Assembly (NCBI GenBank): GCA_002150815.3
Contig: NDFF03000007.1
Location: 434,001 to 498,000 of the forward strand
DNA length: 64,000 nt
Direction: 5' to 3'
DNA from: Grammothele lineata
Lineage: Eukaryota > Basidiomycota > Agaricomycetes > Polyporales > Polyporaceae
Position numbers and translations under genes: made by a program. This document shows, one piece after another, positions 37,335-50,375 of this stretch (within the stretch, counting starts at the first letter, position 1; each line of letters opens with the position of its first letter). Under the pieces are notes generated by a model. The model was not told where the DNA came from. It made no database searches and was given only the letters and a program-made list of their open reading frames with translations.

Positions 37335-39011
37335 ATGGCTCTCTCCACGACAACTACTACCGCAACATACGATCTTGTCAAGTATTCGCGCGGGTACCAA
37401 AACTCCTCAGCACCCACTCAGACTCAAGGCCCTCCCGACCTCGAGTGGAAGCACTATTCCAACCCGACGATCCGGCTTGTCCTCGACGCACGCAAGACCT
37501 CAGATGGTCACCTCAAGTCGTACAGGCTGCGGGTTGTGTGGCAGCTCAACACTGAGCTGGATGCGATGGATGTTGATCAGAGAGATGTCGTTTTTGTGTG
37601 TCTTTTCTCCTTCCTCCCCTTATCTCCTGCCTGTATGCGCATATAGTGACGCACGACGCGCATATAGGAAGACATCGACCTTGTTACGTACTCTTCAGTG
37701 CCCTCCTTACAAACACCCCAAGGAATGCCGCTCAAAGCAATCTATCAAGGGGCAGTGGTCGGGATACGTTACCAGCATCCGTGGATCACGCCTCCAGGAG
37801 AGACACCGGTACGTCTTCCTCCCTCTGCACCATCTCAGGTCTCAGCGGAGCCCAACGTTCTACGTATAGCAATACCGTAGGTTTCAAGTCACCTTCCAGA
37901 ACGGTGCTGCAGGGGCTGCATTCATCGACGCGATTCGTTTCATTTGTCCTTGCATGGCCAACAATGGCCCTCCTCGTGCCGCTGCACCTCCATCTCAATC
38001 TCAACAACACGGTTCATTGTCCAGGACACGGAATGGCGCACATATAACTGCCCCTGCTGGTACTCCTAGTACTCCTTTGCGACATGCTGCGTCTACGATG
38101 GCCGTCGACGGACCTCAAACTCCATTCGCTGCCGTACGCCGAGCCGGCACTATCGCGCCTGGGACGACTCGCTCTGGTGATTCTAGTAATTTCGCTGGCT
38201 GTAACGACTCTCAAGTCAATAACGCGCCGATATCTGCCTCTGTGGCACGTTACGAGAAGTCATCTAATCTTCGCGCTATCGCCAACGACAGTGACTTCAA
38301 CTCTTCACGTCCTTCGTCCTCTCGTGCTCTCTATGCTCCTTCCGATCACTCTGCTTCCACATCTGACCCTCCACGTGCGTCGGCGACAATCTACGACACC
38401 AACTCTAGTGCTCCTCCTAGCGAGCTCCCTCAGGCTCCAGCCCGCCAACATCCTCCCCGACCTCTCAAACGAAAAGCCGGAGGGAGCTCGAGTGACATCG
38501 AAATATCCTCCCTCCCTCCATCGTCTCCGCCGCCCGTCTGGCCGACCCTCTCGCGCTCGCCCGTTCGCGGCCTGATGCCTCCCCCGCCTATTCCTCGGCA
38601 AACTAGCAGCGGTTCTTCCACTGGCCCCAGCCAGAGTTCAGCTTCCGCTGGAGCGGCCCGGAAGACGTCTCGCGATATGCAGACTCAGACTGTCAACTCG
38701 TCGTCGTCCGCGCCGGGATCCTCGGAAACGGCTAGCTCGCAGACACTCAAGGAGGACGTCGTCGCAACGCTGAAAGACAGCGCCGGCCTGTACGAACTCA
38801 CGCGGGACGAACTCGAGCGTGTTGTCGCAGAAGTTGTCCGTGAGGACGGTTTTGCGGAGCTGGTGAGTCCAGTTGTCGAGCGGTGGCACTCATCGCCGGA
38901 TACACAGCTGTAGGAATGTTCTGACCTGGGCGGCAGATGGCTAGCCTCGACGGAATGTGGAGAATCAAGGGGCTCGTGGGTATTCCTTCAAGCATCCCTT
39001 CAACGCTGTGA
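37335..39011 (+). CDS. Rec114-like meiotic protein (candidate)
   Basis: Four exons (37335-37595, 37668-37808, 37870-38862, 38937-39011) all join in phase 0 and give 489 residues. The N-terminal third looks like a beta-rich PH-type fold that closes with a helix (GAAFIDAIRFICPCMA). A long disordered Ser/Pro-rich middle follows. The C-terminus is helical: LTRDELERVVAEVVREDGF then MASLDGMWRIKGLVG. This architecture, a PH-like domain, a disordered linker and a C-terminal helical segment, is that of Rec114/Rec7, which works with Mei4 and Mer2 in meiotic DNA break formation. No single residue motif proves it. An unrelated PH-like protein is the main alternative. Confidence 0.5.
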
Positions 39012-39288
39012 AGAGGTATGTAATGTTCTGTGCTCGCGCTGGTTTACGGAGAAGTTTGTGAATACTTTGATTGCCCGTGCTGTGAGACGACGCTAGTTTG
39101 GAAGTGGAAGAACGAATGGGCTGTGTATTATTACTCGTTATACTGTAGTCGTAGTCAAGAGTGTGAAACTAAGAAATGGCGTTGGAGCAGCGACATGGGA
39201 GAATGTTGTGAAGGCACGACCGTAGAGTGATAGGATTCCACTGAAAATAAACCAAGCGTTTTGGCCTCACATCATTGTCCACGACGTT

Positions 39289-41412
39289 TCACTCAGCGAA
39301 AACGCTAGCTACAGACATCATGTACGCAATCTGTTCCTCACGATAGTCGTCTGGGATAACAGTGGTGTTCGCACTCGCAAACTGTAGAACGGCCGGTTGC
39401 GACGCGTTGTACGCTGGCCATTCTGGGCCTGCGCAATGCATTCAAGGGTGAGCTCAAGTAAAGAACCCACAGTGCGTATCAAGGGACACCTACGTTGGGA
39501 GCCCTTCCCGTCATTCGGGTCCAAACTAGTCACGAACGAGAGAACATAATCCATCATCATCTCGCTCAGCGCTCCCGTCGCGCTCGTCGGGTCCGCAGCG
39601 AACGGGTCCCCAAAGAAGTACGGCACGTCCGTCCCGTGGCTTACCCCAAGCTGCGGAACGCTCGCCGCTGCGGGATCCGCGAACTCGAACGCGTGCACCG
39701 TCATCCCGGCCGACGCGCCCAATGCAGAGGCTGCAGAGGCCCACGCACGGCGCGGGGCCTGGAAGTTAGCGTCGCCGACGATCGCGGCGAGGCGTTTGTA
39801 CTCGGGGCTGAGTCCGAATGTCTCGTTCCCAGTGCCGAAAGGTGAGCCGAGAGTAGGGTCGTCGGGATAGAGCGCGAGGATTTCGGTGAGCGCGTCGGAG
39901 AAGTCGGACGGGGGCGGACCGGATTGGAAGGGAAGAGCAGCGGCCGTGAGGAAGGCTTCTATCTGGGCATCGGTCGAGACTCCGGGTGGGGTAAAGAGAG
40001 TTCCTATTGAACGCATTAAGTCAGATTGTTTTTCATCATGAGAGCTTGAGGAGGAGAGAAGAACAGAAGACGTACCGTCGTCGACGTTCGTGCCCGTCAT
40101 GGTCGGAATCTTGGAGAACTTGCCTGAGGCGACGAGCGTCGACGGCAGATCGGGGATGATCCCACCCGGACCATCGATGACAGGCACGAACTGGTACGTC
40201 TCGGGAGATTGAGTAGCGGAGGTATTGTATGCGAGCAAGAGCGTCTCGAGGCTCGCCTGACGCAAGCAGTCGAAGGTGTTGCCCGCAGTGGCGTTAGCAC
40301 AGTCAGGCGTTGCCGCGACGAAGTTTGTCCATTCCGTCTCGCGTCGAGTAGCGTTGTAGACAGGAGTCGTGCCAGAGAACCCACTTCCGGTAATCTTGCA
40401 TTCGGTCATGAATAATTGCGACACTCATAACACGGAGGGCGTCACTCACCGTGGCGCGGACGAGGTCCTCGAGACCGGAGTTGAGATATAGATCCGCAAG
40501 AGAGATGGCTCCAGCACTCGAGCCAAAGGCAGTAACCTGATTGTGTATCAATCATAAGCATTAAGAACTTGGCTTGCCATCACGAGCGCACCTTCTCAGG
40601 ATCTCCACCAAAAGCCCATATGTTGGTCTTGATCCACCGTAGTGCAGCCAATTGGTCCTTCAGACCCAAGTTCAGTGCGCCGCGCTCGTCCGCCTCTGCT
40701 CCTTGAGGGAAGCCGAAGGGTCCGACGCGGTACCCAAAGCTGACAAACAAGACAGGGGTGCCCTCAAGAGACGTTAGAACACTTGGTGCATGGACATTCG
40801 TAGCGTAGAATTGCTCACCCTCGAGACGCTCTGGGCGATGAGCGTGCTTGCGTTGAACTTGGCCGGGAAGCCCGTGCGGAACCCGCCGCCGTAGAAGTAG
40901 ACGACGACCGGCACGAGTGAGGTGTCATCTTCGGTGCGCACCGGGCGGAAAACGTTGATTTTCAAGCAGTCTTCTGTGCTATTGGAGACCTAGCCGTACA
41001 GAAAGACACGTAAGTCTAATACGGGAGTGAACCTCCTAAAGGACGAAAGAACTCACCCCAAGTTGGGCACAAGGATCCCCAAAGGAACTTGCATCGAACG
41101 TAGATCCATTAAGAGTAGGTGCGAATACCGGCGGGGCGAAGCGCAGATCGCCGACAGGTGGTTCAGCAAACGGGATCCCTGTAATGCGCACGCGAACGTC
41201 AGAGAAATTATCAATGGATTTCGGGCGAACATACCACCGAAAAATTCATTAGTTGTACCCGACTGACTAAATGATACCCCGACGATGCTGGTGTTACCAA
41301 ATAGTACGGTGGGGTTCTGATTGTCTCTACCCCTCAAGGATGCAGCAGCAGAGAGACCTGGGGAAGAGAGGAGCAGAGCGCCGAGGAGCCCGAGGCGAAG
41401 AGAAGGGCGCAT
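39289..41412 (-). CDS. Secreted type B carboxylesterase/lipase
   Basis: This is a carboxylesterase of the type B (cholinesterase/fungal lipase) family that hydrolyses esters outside the cell. The signal peptide MRPSLRLGLLGALLLSSPG starts at 41412. The family order is complete: GIPFAEPPVGDLRF, the oxyanion block VVYFYGGGFRTG, GALNLGLKDQLAALRWI, the nucleophile elbow FGSSAGA, TGTNVDDGT (acid region) and GVSHGTDVPYFFGD with the catalytic histidine. The protein ends AYMMSVASVFAE, past the last intron. About seven or eight exons are present. The acid is Asp-type here, where many fungal lipases have Glu. It lies downstream of the Mga2-like gene on the same strand. Confidence 0.88.
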
Positions 41413-41490
41413 CGTCGAAAATTGTAGGAATGTAGGACACGGGGAGGGAAAAAGGAAAAAGAAGAGACAAAGGAGGGTCCGATGGTGACG

Positions 41491-41496
41491 TTATAT
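41491..41496 (-). promoter_or_regulatory. TATA-like box of the carboxylesterase
   Basis: CATATAA on the minus strand lies about 80 bp before the start codon. Confidence 0.4.
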
Positions 41497-41593
41497 GATC
41501 CTATGGGTACTCACGGAGGTAGGGAATAGACAGATGTATCATACACAGATGCGCTATATTCAGCACATCCCTTTCGCACTCAACAGCCCGCGC

Positions 41594-44500
41594 TCACGCG
41601 TGGAGGCCGACCTTGAGCGTGACGAGCGCCCTCGTCGTGTGGAGCGCAATCCGGAGGGCTTGTAGGAACGCCCATCCGAATCCAACTACAAATCAACCGA
41701 GTCAGCCAGACGCCTCCATCGAACGAGAACTCCTGGAGACACTCACTGATGAGGATGGGAATCCAGAACAGAACCAACATCCGGTCGTCTGTGGGAAAGC
41801 CCAGAACCATCAGTCATTTCCCCCGACGACTATTGGGGAGGACTCACGCTTCTTCTGCGCCCGCCGTGCGGGCTTACGCGTCGGCCTATAGCCGTACAAC
41901 TGCATCTCCTCCTCCGGCACCGCTGCATCCCCATATCCTACCTGCCTCGGTGCAGGCGTAGGCGTGGGCGTGAGCGACGCTCGCTCCTCCGCCCTCACCA
42001 CCACCTCTGGCCGCTTACCCTCCGCGCGCGACATCTCTGGCTCCACCACCTTCGTGTCGGGAGGGAAGTCGCTGGCGTCGAGCGCACCGTCGGTACTGCG
42101 CGGGGTGTACGCGGGCGGAGCTTCGCCGTGCGGCTCGCGGGCTACCCGCGCCTGCTGCTGTTGCTGTTGAGCCTGCAACATCCACTTCTCCCAGAACGCG
42201 CGCCAGTCCTGCGCGCTGCTCTGGTCCTGCGTCTGCGCCTGTCCGGGCCGCTGCGCGCCCTCTTTGTCGTCAGCGCCTGCTTCTGTAGGCTTACGCTCGT
42301 CGGCGGCCCGCGCGCCCCACAGTTGTTGGATGGGTACGAGCACAGGGAAGACCGCGGCAGGAATCTGTATCTGCGGCATCTGCGGGAATCCCTGTGCGAG
42401 CGCGCCCCACGCCGCTGCAGGCAAGGGCAGCCCGAGCCCGTTAAGCGCGGTCAGCGCGGGCATATGCATGTGCAGGAGGGGCAGGTTCGGGAGGTTCGGG
42501 AACTGCGCCATCACGCCCTGCGCGGGGTGCTGGAGCTGCGCGAGCGTGCGGTAGAGCGTCTCGGTGAACGTCGCCGCTGCTGCTTGTTGCTTCTCGTCGA
42601 CGGCGGACTGCGCGTCGACGGCGGCTTCGAGTGCTTTCTTCTCCTCGGCGGCGGAGAGCGGGGCGGGGGATGCAGGTCGTTGCTTGAGGGGCTCGGGCTC
42701 CGACGTCGATGTCGACATCTTCTCGGGCCAGTCGTGCGCCGCTGGTGTCGAGAGCGCTGTAGAGCGCGCACGGAAGCTCCTCCGAGAGCCCCTGCGCACC
42801 CCACGCCGTCGGAGGGTACTCCTCGGCCCAGCCTCCTCCGCCGACTCCTCGTCAACATCCGCCCACGCAGCCTCGTCCTCGTCCGTCCCGTCCACAAACG
42901 ACCTCTCGCTGTCCGTCGGGGACGCCGGCGTCGACGGGAGTGCCGAGTGCAACGGCCCAACAAAGTCAAAGAAGCCCTCCGGCCCCACCTCCGCAGGCGT
43001 CCTCCCCGCCGCGTCAACAACGTCGAGCGCCGCCCCAGCCCCCACGAGCGCGTGCGCGCACTCAGACGCGCGCGGGAGGGAGCCGAGGAGCGCAGACAGG
43101 AAGAGCGCAGTACAGCCGTTGTTGTCGCGCGCGTCGACGTCGATCCCGCGCGCGAGGAGGAAGCGGACGAGCGCGGGGAAGCGGGCGAGCGCCGCGAGGT
43201 GCAGGAGCGTCTGCCCGCTCGTGGTGCGCTTCGAGATCGACGATGCGGCTGCGGCTGCGGCGTCGAAGTTGGCGTTGACGTGGGCGTTGGTGTTGGCGTT
43301 GGCGTGCGCTCCGGAGCCGGGGACGGGGATGGGGACGTCGAGGAGGGCGAGGAAGTCGAGCAGCGTCTGCTCAAAGTCTGCGCTCTCGCCGGCACGGCCG
43401 CGGAGGAGGTGCGAGGAGAGCTGCATCGCGCCCCCGACGCCGACGCCGGAGCCGGCGGACATGGACCCGTCGGGCTCGGGCCCCCCCGTGTTGCCAACGA
43501 TGCGCATCGCGATGTGCCGCGCGTCCTCGATCTTCCCTGTCATCTTCAGACCGACGACCTGCAGCGCGAGCTCCATCCTGCGGAAAGACAAGCGGGTCAG
43601 AGTTAGGGAGGGCAGCGATACGTCAGCGGGAAACAGGCACTCACAGGGCACGGTCCGTCTCGTCTGTATACGTGAACAGGCACGGCGGGGTGCCGTCCTC
43701 CTCCTTCGGGAGGCCCTCGAACCACACGTGTACCTGCCCCGGGGCGACACTGGGGGGCAAGATGCACACAAGGGTATTATCGCTCCACCGCTGCGTCGAC
43801 GTCGACGGCGTCGCGCCGAACACGCAGTTGAGCTGCATCGTCGGGTGGAAGTTCGCGCCGAGCACGGTGACCTCGATCCCGCCGAACGTCGGGCCGACGG
43901 CGGGGATGAGGCGGTGGATGCGGGGCGGGGGCAGCGCGAGCGGCGGTTGGGGGTCGTGTTTGAAGAGCATGTACGGCATGGGGACGGGGGCGGGAGCCTG
44001 GGACATGGCGAGGTTCATGGGCTCGACCACCTGCTGGTGCATGACGGGTTGTTGAGGGGAGAGGTACTGGGGGCTGGCGGCGGAGTCTTGGTATGGAGCG
44101 ACGACTGGCGAGCTGAGGTCCGGGCAGTCGGGCATGGGGATGTCCATGTTAAATGTTGAGCTCATGAGCTCGCTGATGGAGGAGTGGCCATCATAGGTGG
44201 AGAGCAGCGGACTCGCGACCGCGGTCGATGCCGAGCTCTCCAGGGCGTCTTGCGAGCTGCCGGCAACAACATGCGTTTGCTGCTCGTTGACAACGTAAGA
44301 TGGTGAAGGAGCATTCGTCTCGTGAGCACTGAAGGGAGAGGCTGCCGTATGATCGTAGAAAGGAGAGGGATGGGGTGGCTGTTCGCTTAGGTACGCCGTC
44401 GACGGCGGCTGGTCGCTGGGACTGAAGACTGACGGTGAAGGAGAGACGACCGAGGTGACGATCTGGAGGGGAGCGGCGGTGGCGCCGGAATGCTGCAAAG

Positions 44501-46022
44501 GAGAAGACGCCCTAGTGGCGAAGGCAGAGGTCATGTCGGACGGCGACTGAAGGCTGCCACTGCTGCTCTGATGCTGCAACCTCGAAACCCTGTGGCTGGC
44601 ATCGTAGGGTTTAGCGCGTTTCTTCGAACGCTCCACGCCGACGGCCTTCTTCCTCTTCGGAGCGCTCTCAGGGGTCTCCGTGCCGTTAACCGTCCAGTCG
44701 AGCTTGGAGCCAAACTCGGTGGTCGTCTTCTGCGCGTTGACGCCGGTGCTCTTATGGTCGTCAGTGATCATAATGGGTTTTGTTGTGCCCGTTCCGACGA
44801 TCCGGCCCGAGTGGTCGAGGACGGCGAAGTGGAGGTTGAAGCCTGTCTTCTCGCGATGGTGACGGCAATAGCAGGTGATGCGCAGCGGGAGAATTACGGA
44901 GCCCGAAGAGAAGTCGAGCACCTCTGGACAGTTAAATTGTAAGATGTTGGAGGTGTCTTCGTGCCTGCCTTTGCCTGGGATGACGCGGGGCTCCTCTTGG
45001 GACTCAGAGTCGGAGCGCGCAGGCCGGACACGAGCTGCAATCTTCCGTGCGACACGCTTCGCCTGAGAACGCAATGAGCACGGAATCAATTGTAAACGGA
45101 GATAAGGAGCAGACCTCGCGCGTCTGGCAACTTGAACAGACGGTGACTCGTGTATGGGGAGGCGTAGCGCACGTAATCTCGGCCGTGAGATAGAGGGTAT
45201 CTTCGACAGGCGCGTCTGGACCGATCGGTAAGGGAGAGAAGCTGGTAGCTGAGCTTAACTGACTCACCGACTTTACCCTCCTTGCGAGTCCTCCTCTTCG
45301 TCGTGGTGCCTTTCGGCAACCTGAGCCATTTCCAGCTTCCGACTTTGTCATACTTGAGAGGTTCGCCGGAGGAAGCACTCGCGTGAGCTAAATCCATGGT
45401 GAGCCGTATCTGGGTCTCCACCCTGGACTTAGTGCCGCCTTCGGGGAGGCTTGGGAACATGATGGGCAAACTGAAGTGCCGTGAGCGAAAGGAAGGCTAG
45501 TGACGAGAAAAGAACGCACTTTGAGCACGAGCCTTTGTCAGGGAAGACGACGCGTTGGTTGGCCGGGGGATCCTTGCGTATCTGCGCCGGCGGAGGAACG
45601 GGCTTTGTGCTTGCGATTGATGAATGAAGGGTGACGAGACCATTGGTATTTGACGGTGCAGGGGATGAAGGACTGACGACGGGACAGAACATAGAGTCGG
45701 GCGTGACTTCGAGGGCGGCGGGGGTAGCACTGGGTCGATTGGAGGATTGGCGGCTGAGAGGATGATAGAGAAACGCGACTCACTCTTCGTACACGTGCTC
45801 CTGCAACAAATCCTCCAAACTGAGTGCGGGCCTCTCCTCGGTCTTGCGCGTATAGTCAGAGAACTGGGTGCCGTTGTTGAGGAGGAAGTCGGCGCTGGGA
45901 AGAGACTTGCACCAGGCCGAGAGATCCTCCTGGCTCATGGGGCCGAGCGAGTCTGATGCATCGGGAGTGGTGGGTGTGGGTGAGGGCGACCGCGAGCACG
46001 CGGTCGTTGAGGACGACGACAT
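41594..46022 (-). CDS. mga2: Mga2/Spt23-like membrane-bound transcription factor
   Basis: In yeasts this family sits in the ER membrane as a p120 form and is cut by the Rsp5-proteasome route to control fatty-acid desaturase genes. The gene starts MSSSSTTACSRSPSPTPTTP and has about seven exons. An IPT/TIG domain (IHRLIPAVGPTFGGIEVTVL to CLFTYTD) is followed by the family segment GLKMTGKIEDARHIAMRI and ankyrin repeats (GQTLLHLAALARFPALVRFL, DNNGCTALFLSALLG). A single C-terminal helix, MLVLFWIPILI joined to VGFGWAFLQAL, ends the protein near 41594. Between the ankyrins and the helix lies EAPPAYTPRS, a PPxY motif (42107-42118) that could take the role of the yeast Rsp5-binding motif. It is divergent from Nup50. 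Confidence 0.85.
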
Positions 46023-46635
46023 GGAGACACCACAGCGAGCGCAGTCGGGGAGGGCGGTGACGAGGACGGCGAGGACGACGAGGACGATGAGAGAGAGGGC
46101 AAGATAGAGCAAGAAGAAGACCGCGTTGAATCGGAGAGAGAGACGGAGAGAGCGACGGACGCCGTGGCCCCTAAACGGCACGCGCGGTGCGGCTGCAGTG
46201 CTTATGTAACGGAGCTAACGCGCTGCGTGGGCGGCTCTTTCCGGACGGCCACGTTCAAGTCCCCAGCGCAGCAACCGGCGGCGGCACAGATACATCAGCG
46301 ATATCCTCTTCACGCCGTAAATGCGTGCTCTCATCAGCCCGCCGCCTTCGAGCACTCAACTTCTTGAGCATATGGTTCCGGCAACTCCATCGACTTTGAA
46401 AGCGTGGTCGTGGCGGTTAATGGGCGTCCACGAAAATCCCACATCAGCGCTCATCTTGTTAGTAGACGCCCATTTAGACGCTTTTCAACGCGTTCGAGCA
46501 CGTGCCCACTTCACGCGACACGCGCGCCACAACGCCCGGTTCGCCTGTCCAACAGCGAGGCAAAGGACATAGACGTTTGGCCTTGCCACTCTCCCTCTCT
46601 CAAGCCCTATCTATCGCTAGTCTGTGCTTTTAGCT
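46023..46635. promoter_or_regulatory. Divergent promoter region, mga2-like and nup50
   Basis: The 613 bp lie between two divergent starts. The part next to the mga2-like start is strongly CT-rich on its coding strand (46030-46150), which fits a 5' leader. No TATA box was identified. Confidence 0.45.
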
Positions 46636-49520
46636 ATGAAGAGGGCTGCAGAGAGGCAGCTCATCAAAGATGATGAAGACAGGGAAGAAGAGGTCCAGGT
46701 GCGCACTGAGCCTTTCTTGTCTTGCTCTAGGTCGACCAACGGCCCAAGCAGGAGGTCGGTACTGGCTTCAAGAAGGCGGACGATGCAGTAATGGCTGGAA
46801 GAAAGTGCGTACCGGGCTCTCTTTTGGCTACTTTTTAGCTCAAGTTCCGTCTCCCGTAGCATAAAGGGCTTGCCTAAACGCGCAGGCATGGGTGGCGCAG
46901 CCGCACCTGCACCAGCGGCGGCGACTTCACGGGTATGTAGCTCATTCTAGTGGTTATCTAGAGAAGTGGGTAGAACGGTAAAGTTTGAATGGTCCATGCG
47001 GGTTTCTGCGACTTCGCGAAGCTCGAATTGCGATCCGCAAGCGGCGTAGTTGTCTCACGTTGAACCACTCACAACGAACGAGCATACCGCACCGCGTTTT
47101 GCGCTCCTCTGCTCCCTGTTCCCGCATGTTCTGTGTAAATTTGTGGGCATACATGAAGACTGATGCAATCCGTAGCCTCCTGCATCGCCGGCCAAGTCCG
47201 CCGATTTTACCGGCTTCGGCTCGTCAGCTCCCTCATCATCGCCATTCTCTTTGGAAAGTTTTTTAAGAATCCCAAGGCCGCCCCAAATACCCTTTGATAT
47301 TCCTTCAATTCCGAGCTCGTCCTTCTCATTCTCAAACGCTACCTCGAAATCGACGTCCTCTTCCGGCCCAGCTGTGTCGTCGTCAGCGTCCGCAGCGACG
47401 AAGGAGTTCGCCTCCATCATGGCGTCTCTCTCCTCCTCGAAACCAAAACCTGATCGACGAGGCGACGTCGACCCGAACGAAGTCGACTACTTCAAGGCCC
47501 TGCGGGGCATCAACACTTCCTTCCTTGCCGCCGTGCACAAGGCCATCGAAACCGACCCCTTTGCGGACATCGCCCAGCTCCTGGAGCGGTACAAGACCTT
47601 CCGCATCACGGCCAGGTCCGACTTCGAGGACAAGACCAACCCGAAGCCAAAGCCGCCCACCGTGTTTCCGGACCCCACGCCGCAACTCACGATGCCCGCT
47701 GCTCCGTCAAACTTCAGCTTTGCCGGCTCCAAGCCCGTAGCAGGGCCGTCTGTTACGTCGACAACGTCTTCGTCTTCAACAACGGGCGGGTTCATCCCGA
47801 AGCTTGACTCAGGCAGCGCGCCCCCGCTCGGGAACCCGTTCAACTTCACGACTTCATCGACGAAAAAGGACAAAGAGGAGTCAAGCACGGCGGACGCGCC
47901 CAAGTCCGCGTTCTCCTTCGGTCCGTCCTCCGGCATATCCACATCGGGCTCGCCGTTCGGGGCCTCGTCCACCTCCACGTCCTCCCCATCGTTGTTCGGC
48001 GGGAATTCTGGAACGTCGGGCTCGGGATCGGGCTCGGGATTGGTCTTTGGCGCGTCCTCGACCTCGACCTCGTCCCCGTCCCTCTTTGGCGCTGGCTCAT
48101 TCGGGAAGACGGAGAAAGACAAAGAAGCGACCAAGCCGCCCACGTCGTCCTTCTTTGGGGGCAGCACAGCGCCCATCTTCGGTACCGGGGCTGCAGCGCC
48201 TAAGGACGCCGACAAGGAGAAGGAAAAGGAGACAGAGAAAGAGAAAGACGCCCCCGCAGCGGCGTCCTCGCCGTTCTCGTTCGGGGGTACAACCTCGACC
48301 GCCGCTACGACTTCGTCGTCGTCGTCGCCATTCTCGTTTGGAGCCAAGCCCGCAGGAAGCCTCGGGAACCCCGTTGGGTTCGGGTTCGGAGCCGGGAGCA
48401 GCAGCAGTGGCGGCAGCAGCCCACCAAAGACCCCAGGGCTGGACGCGCCTCCGCTCAAGTCGCTGCCGTTCTCGTTTGGAGCGCCATCCGCCTCCAAGTC
48501 TCTCGCACTCGCCGCCCCACTCCCGGACGACACAGAGAAGAAAGACGCAGAAGAGTCCCCGTCCTCCCTCGAGGGCACGCCCGCGCCCGCCTCCGCCTCC
48601 ACCCCCGGCCCGTCCTCGGGCGACGCCCCTCCCGCACCCCCCTCGCTCCTCGCGAGCGCGAACGTGCACGACAAGGAAGGGGAGGGCGAGGAGGGTGAGG
48701 AGACGGTGCACGAGGTGCGGAGCAAGGTGTACAAGATGACGCGCGATCGGGACGGGCAGCCGCAGTGGGGCGACCTGGGCGTCGGCGTGCTCCGCGTGAA
48801 GCGCGCCCGCGAGGGCGACGCGCGCAGGGTGCTCATGCGCAATAGCAGCACGGGGAAGATCTCGATCGTGAGTAGTGGCGTTCTTTTGGTCCGTTGGTCA
48901 GGTTGGAGTGCGTGTGTGCGTCCCTTCGTGTGGCTAGAGTTCGTGCGCCCGGGGACGTTCTGTGAGTTCTGTGATGGTCCTGCATGGCGCTCGGTCCCGC
49001 CTGGGCACGCTTGGCGGCGTGTAACGATGATTACTCTTCCCCGGGAGTGCGAGCGCACGGCGTATGGAAGTGCCAGCGGCCTGGCAGCGCGCGAAGTTGT
49101 GGGGCGCGAGTCGTCCTGTGGGAGCCGCACGCCCGCGATGCGCGCCCCATCTTCCCTCTCCTCCCCCGCCGCTGACGTGTAACGTGTACGCTAACGTGTC
49201 CTTCCCCCCGCTTCCTCCTCGCCTCCCGCGTCAATCCCTCATCTGCGCCTTCGCGTCTCCTCGCCTCCGCGCCTCCGCGCTCGTTGGCCCCGCGGCTCCC
49301 ACACCACCGCCCCGTTGCGCCTCGACGGCACCCACGCCAGAACTTCCGCGTCCACTCGGGCATGAACACGAAGCTCACGGACAAGACCGTGTCCTTCATG
49401 GGCCACGAAGAAGGCACGTCGGTGCCGTACCGCATACGGCTCAAGACAGGGGAGCAGGCCGCGGACCTCAAGGCTGCGCTCGACCGCGAGATCGAGTTCG
49501 TCAAATCCAAGGACCCCTGA
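46636..49520 (+). CDS. nup50: Nup50-type FG nucleoporin with Ran-binding domain
   Basis: This nuclear-pore protein of the Nup50/Nup2 type helps release import cargo from importin alpha. The first short exons encode MKRAAERQLIKDDEDREEE, FKKADDAVMAGRKI and GLPKRAG, which match the Nup50 N-terminal importin-binding region. A 240 bp intron then leads to a long exon (from about 47176) with many FG repeats, mostly FSFG and SLFG, in Ser/Thr/Lys-rich spacers. The C-terminal Ran-binding domain runs from VRSKVYKMTRDRDGQPQWGD through NFRVHSGMNTKLTDKTVSF to the end EIEFVKSKDP. A 473 bp intron (48868-49340) splits that domain. Confidence 0.9.
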
Positions 49521-50375
49521 GCGCGTAAGCGCTGTCACCAGTCGAGGTGTGGGGTGGAAACGAGGCTTCTTGGTCGCAGTGTTCAGATGGCGGCCGTGGG
49601 TGTTGTGTCGCTCGTCTGTGGCCTGTGCTTCTAGTCAGAGTGTATGCGTGATGTACTCGCAATGGACCGGACGTTCGGCACGATCGTACTCTGCGTACGG
49701 TGTACGCGCGCGTCTCCCCCCGCGGAACGAGTCCCGTGGGCACATCTTCGTTAGCCACCGCGCCAATTTTCTTCGACGCCTCACTCTCGACGCCCATTTC
49801 TTGTGTAGTACCGCCCGACCACCGCCACTGACCGGAACCCACCAAACTGCGCCCGCCGTCGGCGCCCCGACTTCATTAATAAATGTCGAGACCCAGGGCT
49901 AACTTACGCCGTCCTCCGTGAATGACTACGCGTCACCCAAATCCTGCTATCACGGCATACACGCGCTCAGAAGTCAGCGCTCAACGAGAAAAGCCTTCTG
50001 ACACAGCGCGGGCCTAGCTGGGCCCGACGCCTGAGGCCTGAACGCTAGATATTTCCGTCGATACAGTGAGTGCCAAACGTCAAACCACGCCATCGATCCC
50101 CGTGCGCGGGTGCATTTGCGATTTCGCACCTCGCCGTAAGGCGTTCCTGGACCATTAACTTTAGTACACAGCGCGTTAAATACTGCCGCTCTGCTTCCCC
50201 CCTGCTAATTGAGATTACGAGAGCCCCCTGTCCTGTCCTGTCCCGTCCTGTCCACCATCCTGTCGGCCAATCACACTCGAGGCTTCGCCCGTTCGGACAG
50301 CGGTGGAGTGGAAGAAGCAGAACCACGACCACGGCGACGGGTACGGCGACGGCGACGGGCAGGGTCCACGAGTCG
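49521..50375. other. Convergent 3' flanks
   Basis: This region of 855 bp lies between two convergent stops. No further gene was recognised. Confidence 0.45.

Noticed and set aside
42128..44159. Long plus-strand frames (up to about 530 codons) opposite the mga2-like gene
   Set aside because: They are GC-driven antisense frames rich in Arg and Ala. The minus strand carries recognisable IPT and ankyrin domains over the same bases.
46023..46181. N-terminal extension of the mga2-like gene with an apparent membrane helix
   Set aside because: The hydrophobic stretch comes from the CT-rich leader, and the family normally has only a C-terminal anchor.
47487..49130. Long minus-strand frame opposite nup50
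   Set aside because: It mirrors the FG repeats of the plus-strand gene and has no features of its own.
48868..49182. Read-through end of nup50 without the last intron
   Set aside because: It breaks the Ran-binding domain, while splicing 48868-49340 restores the conserved end.
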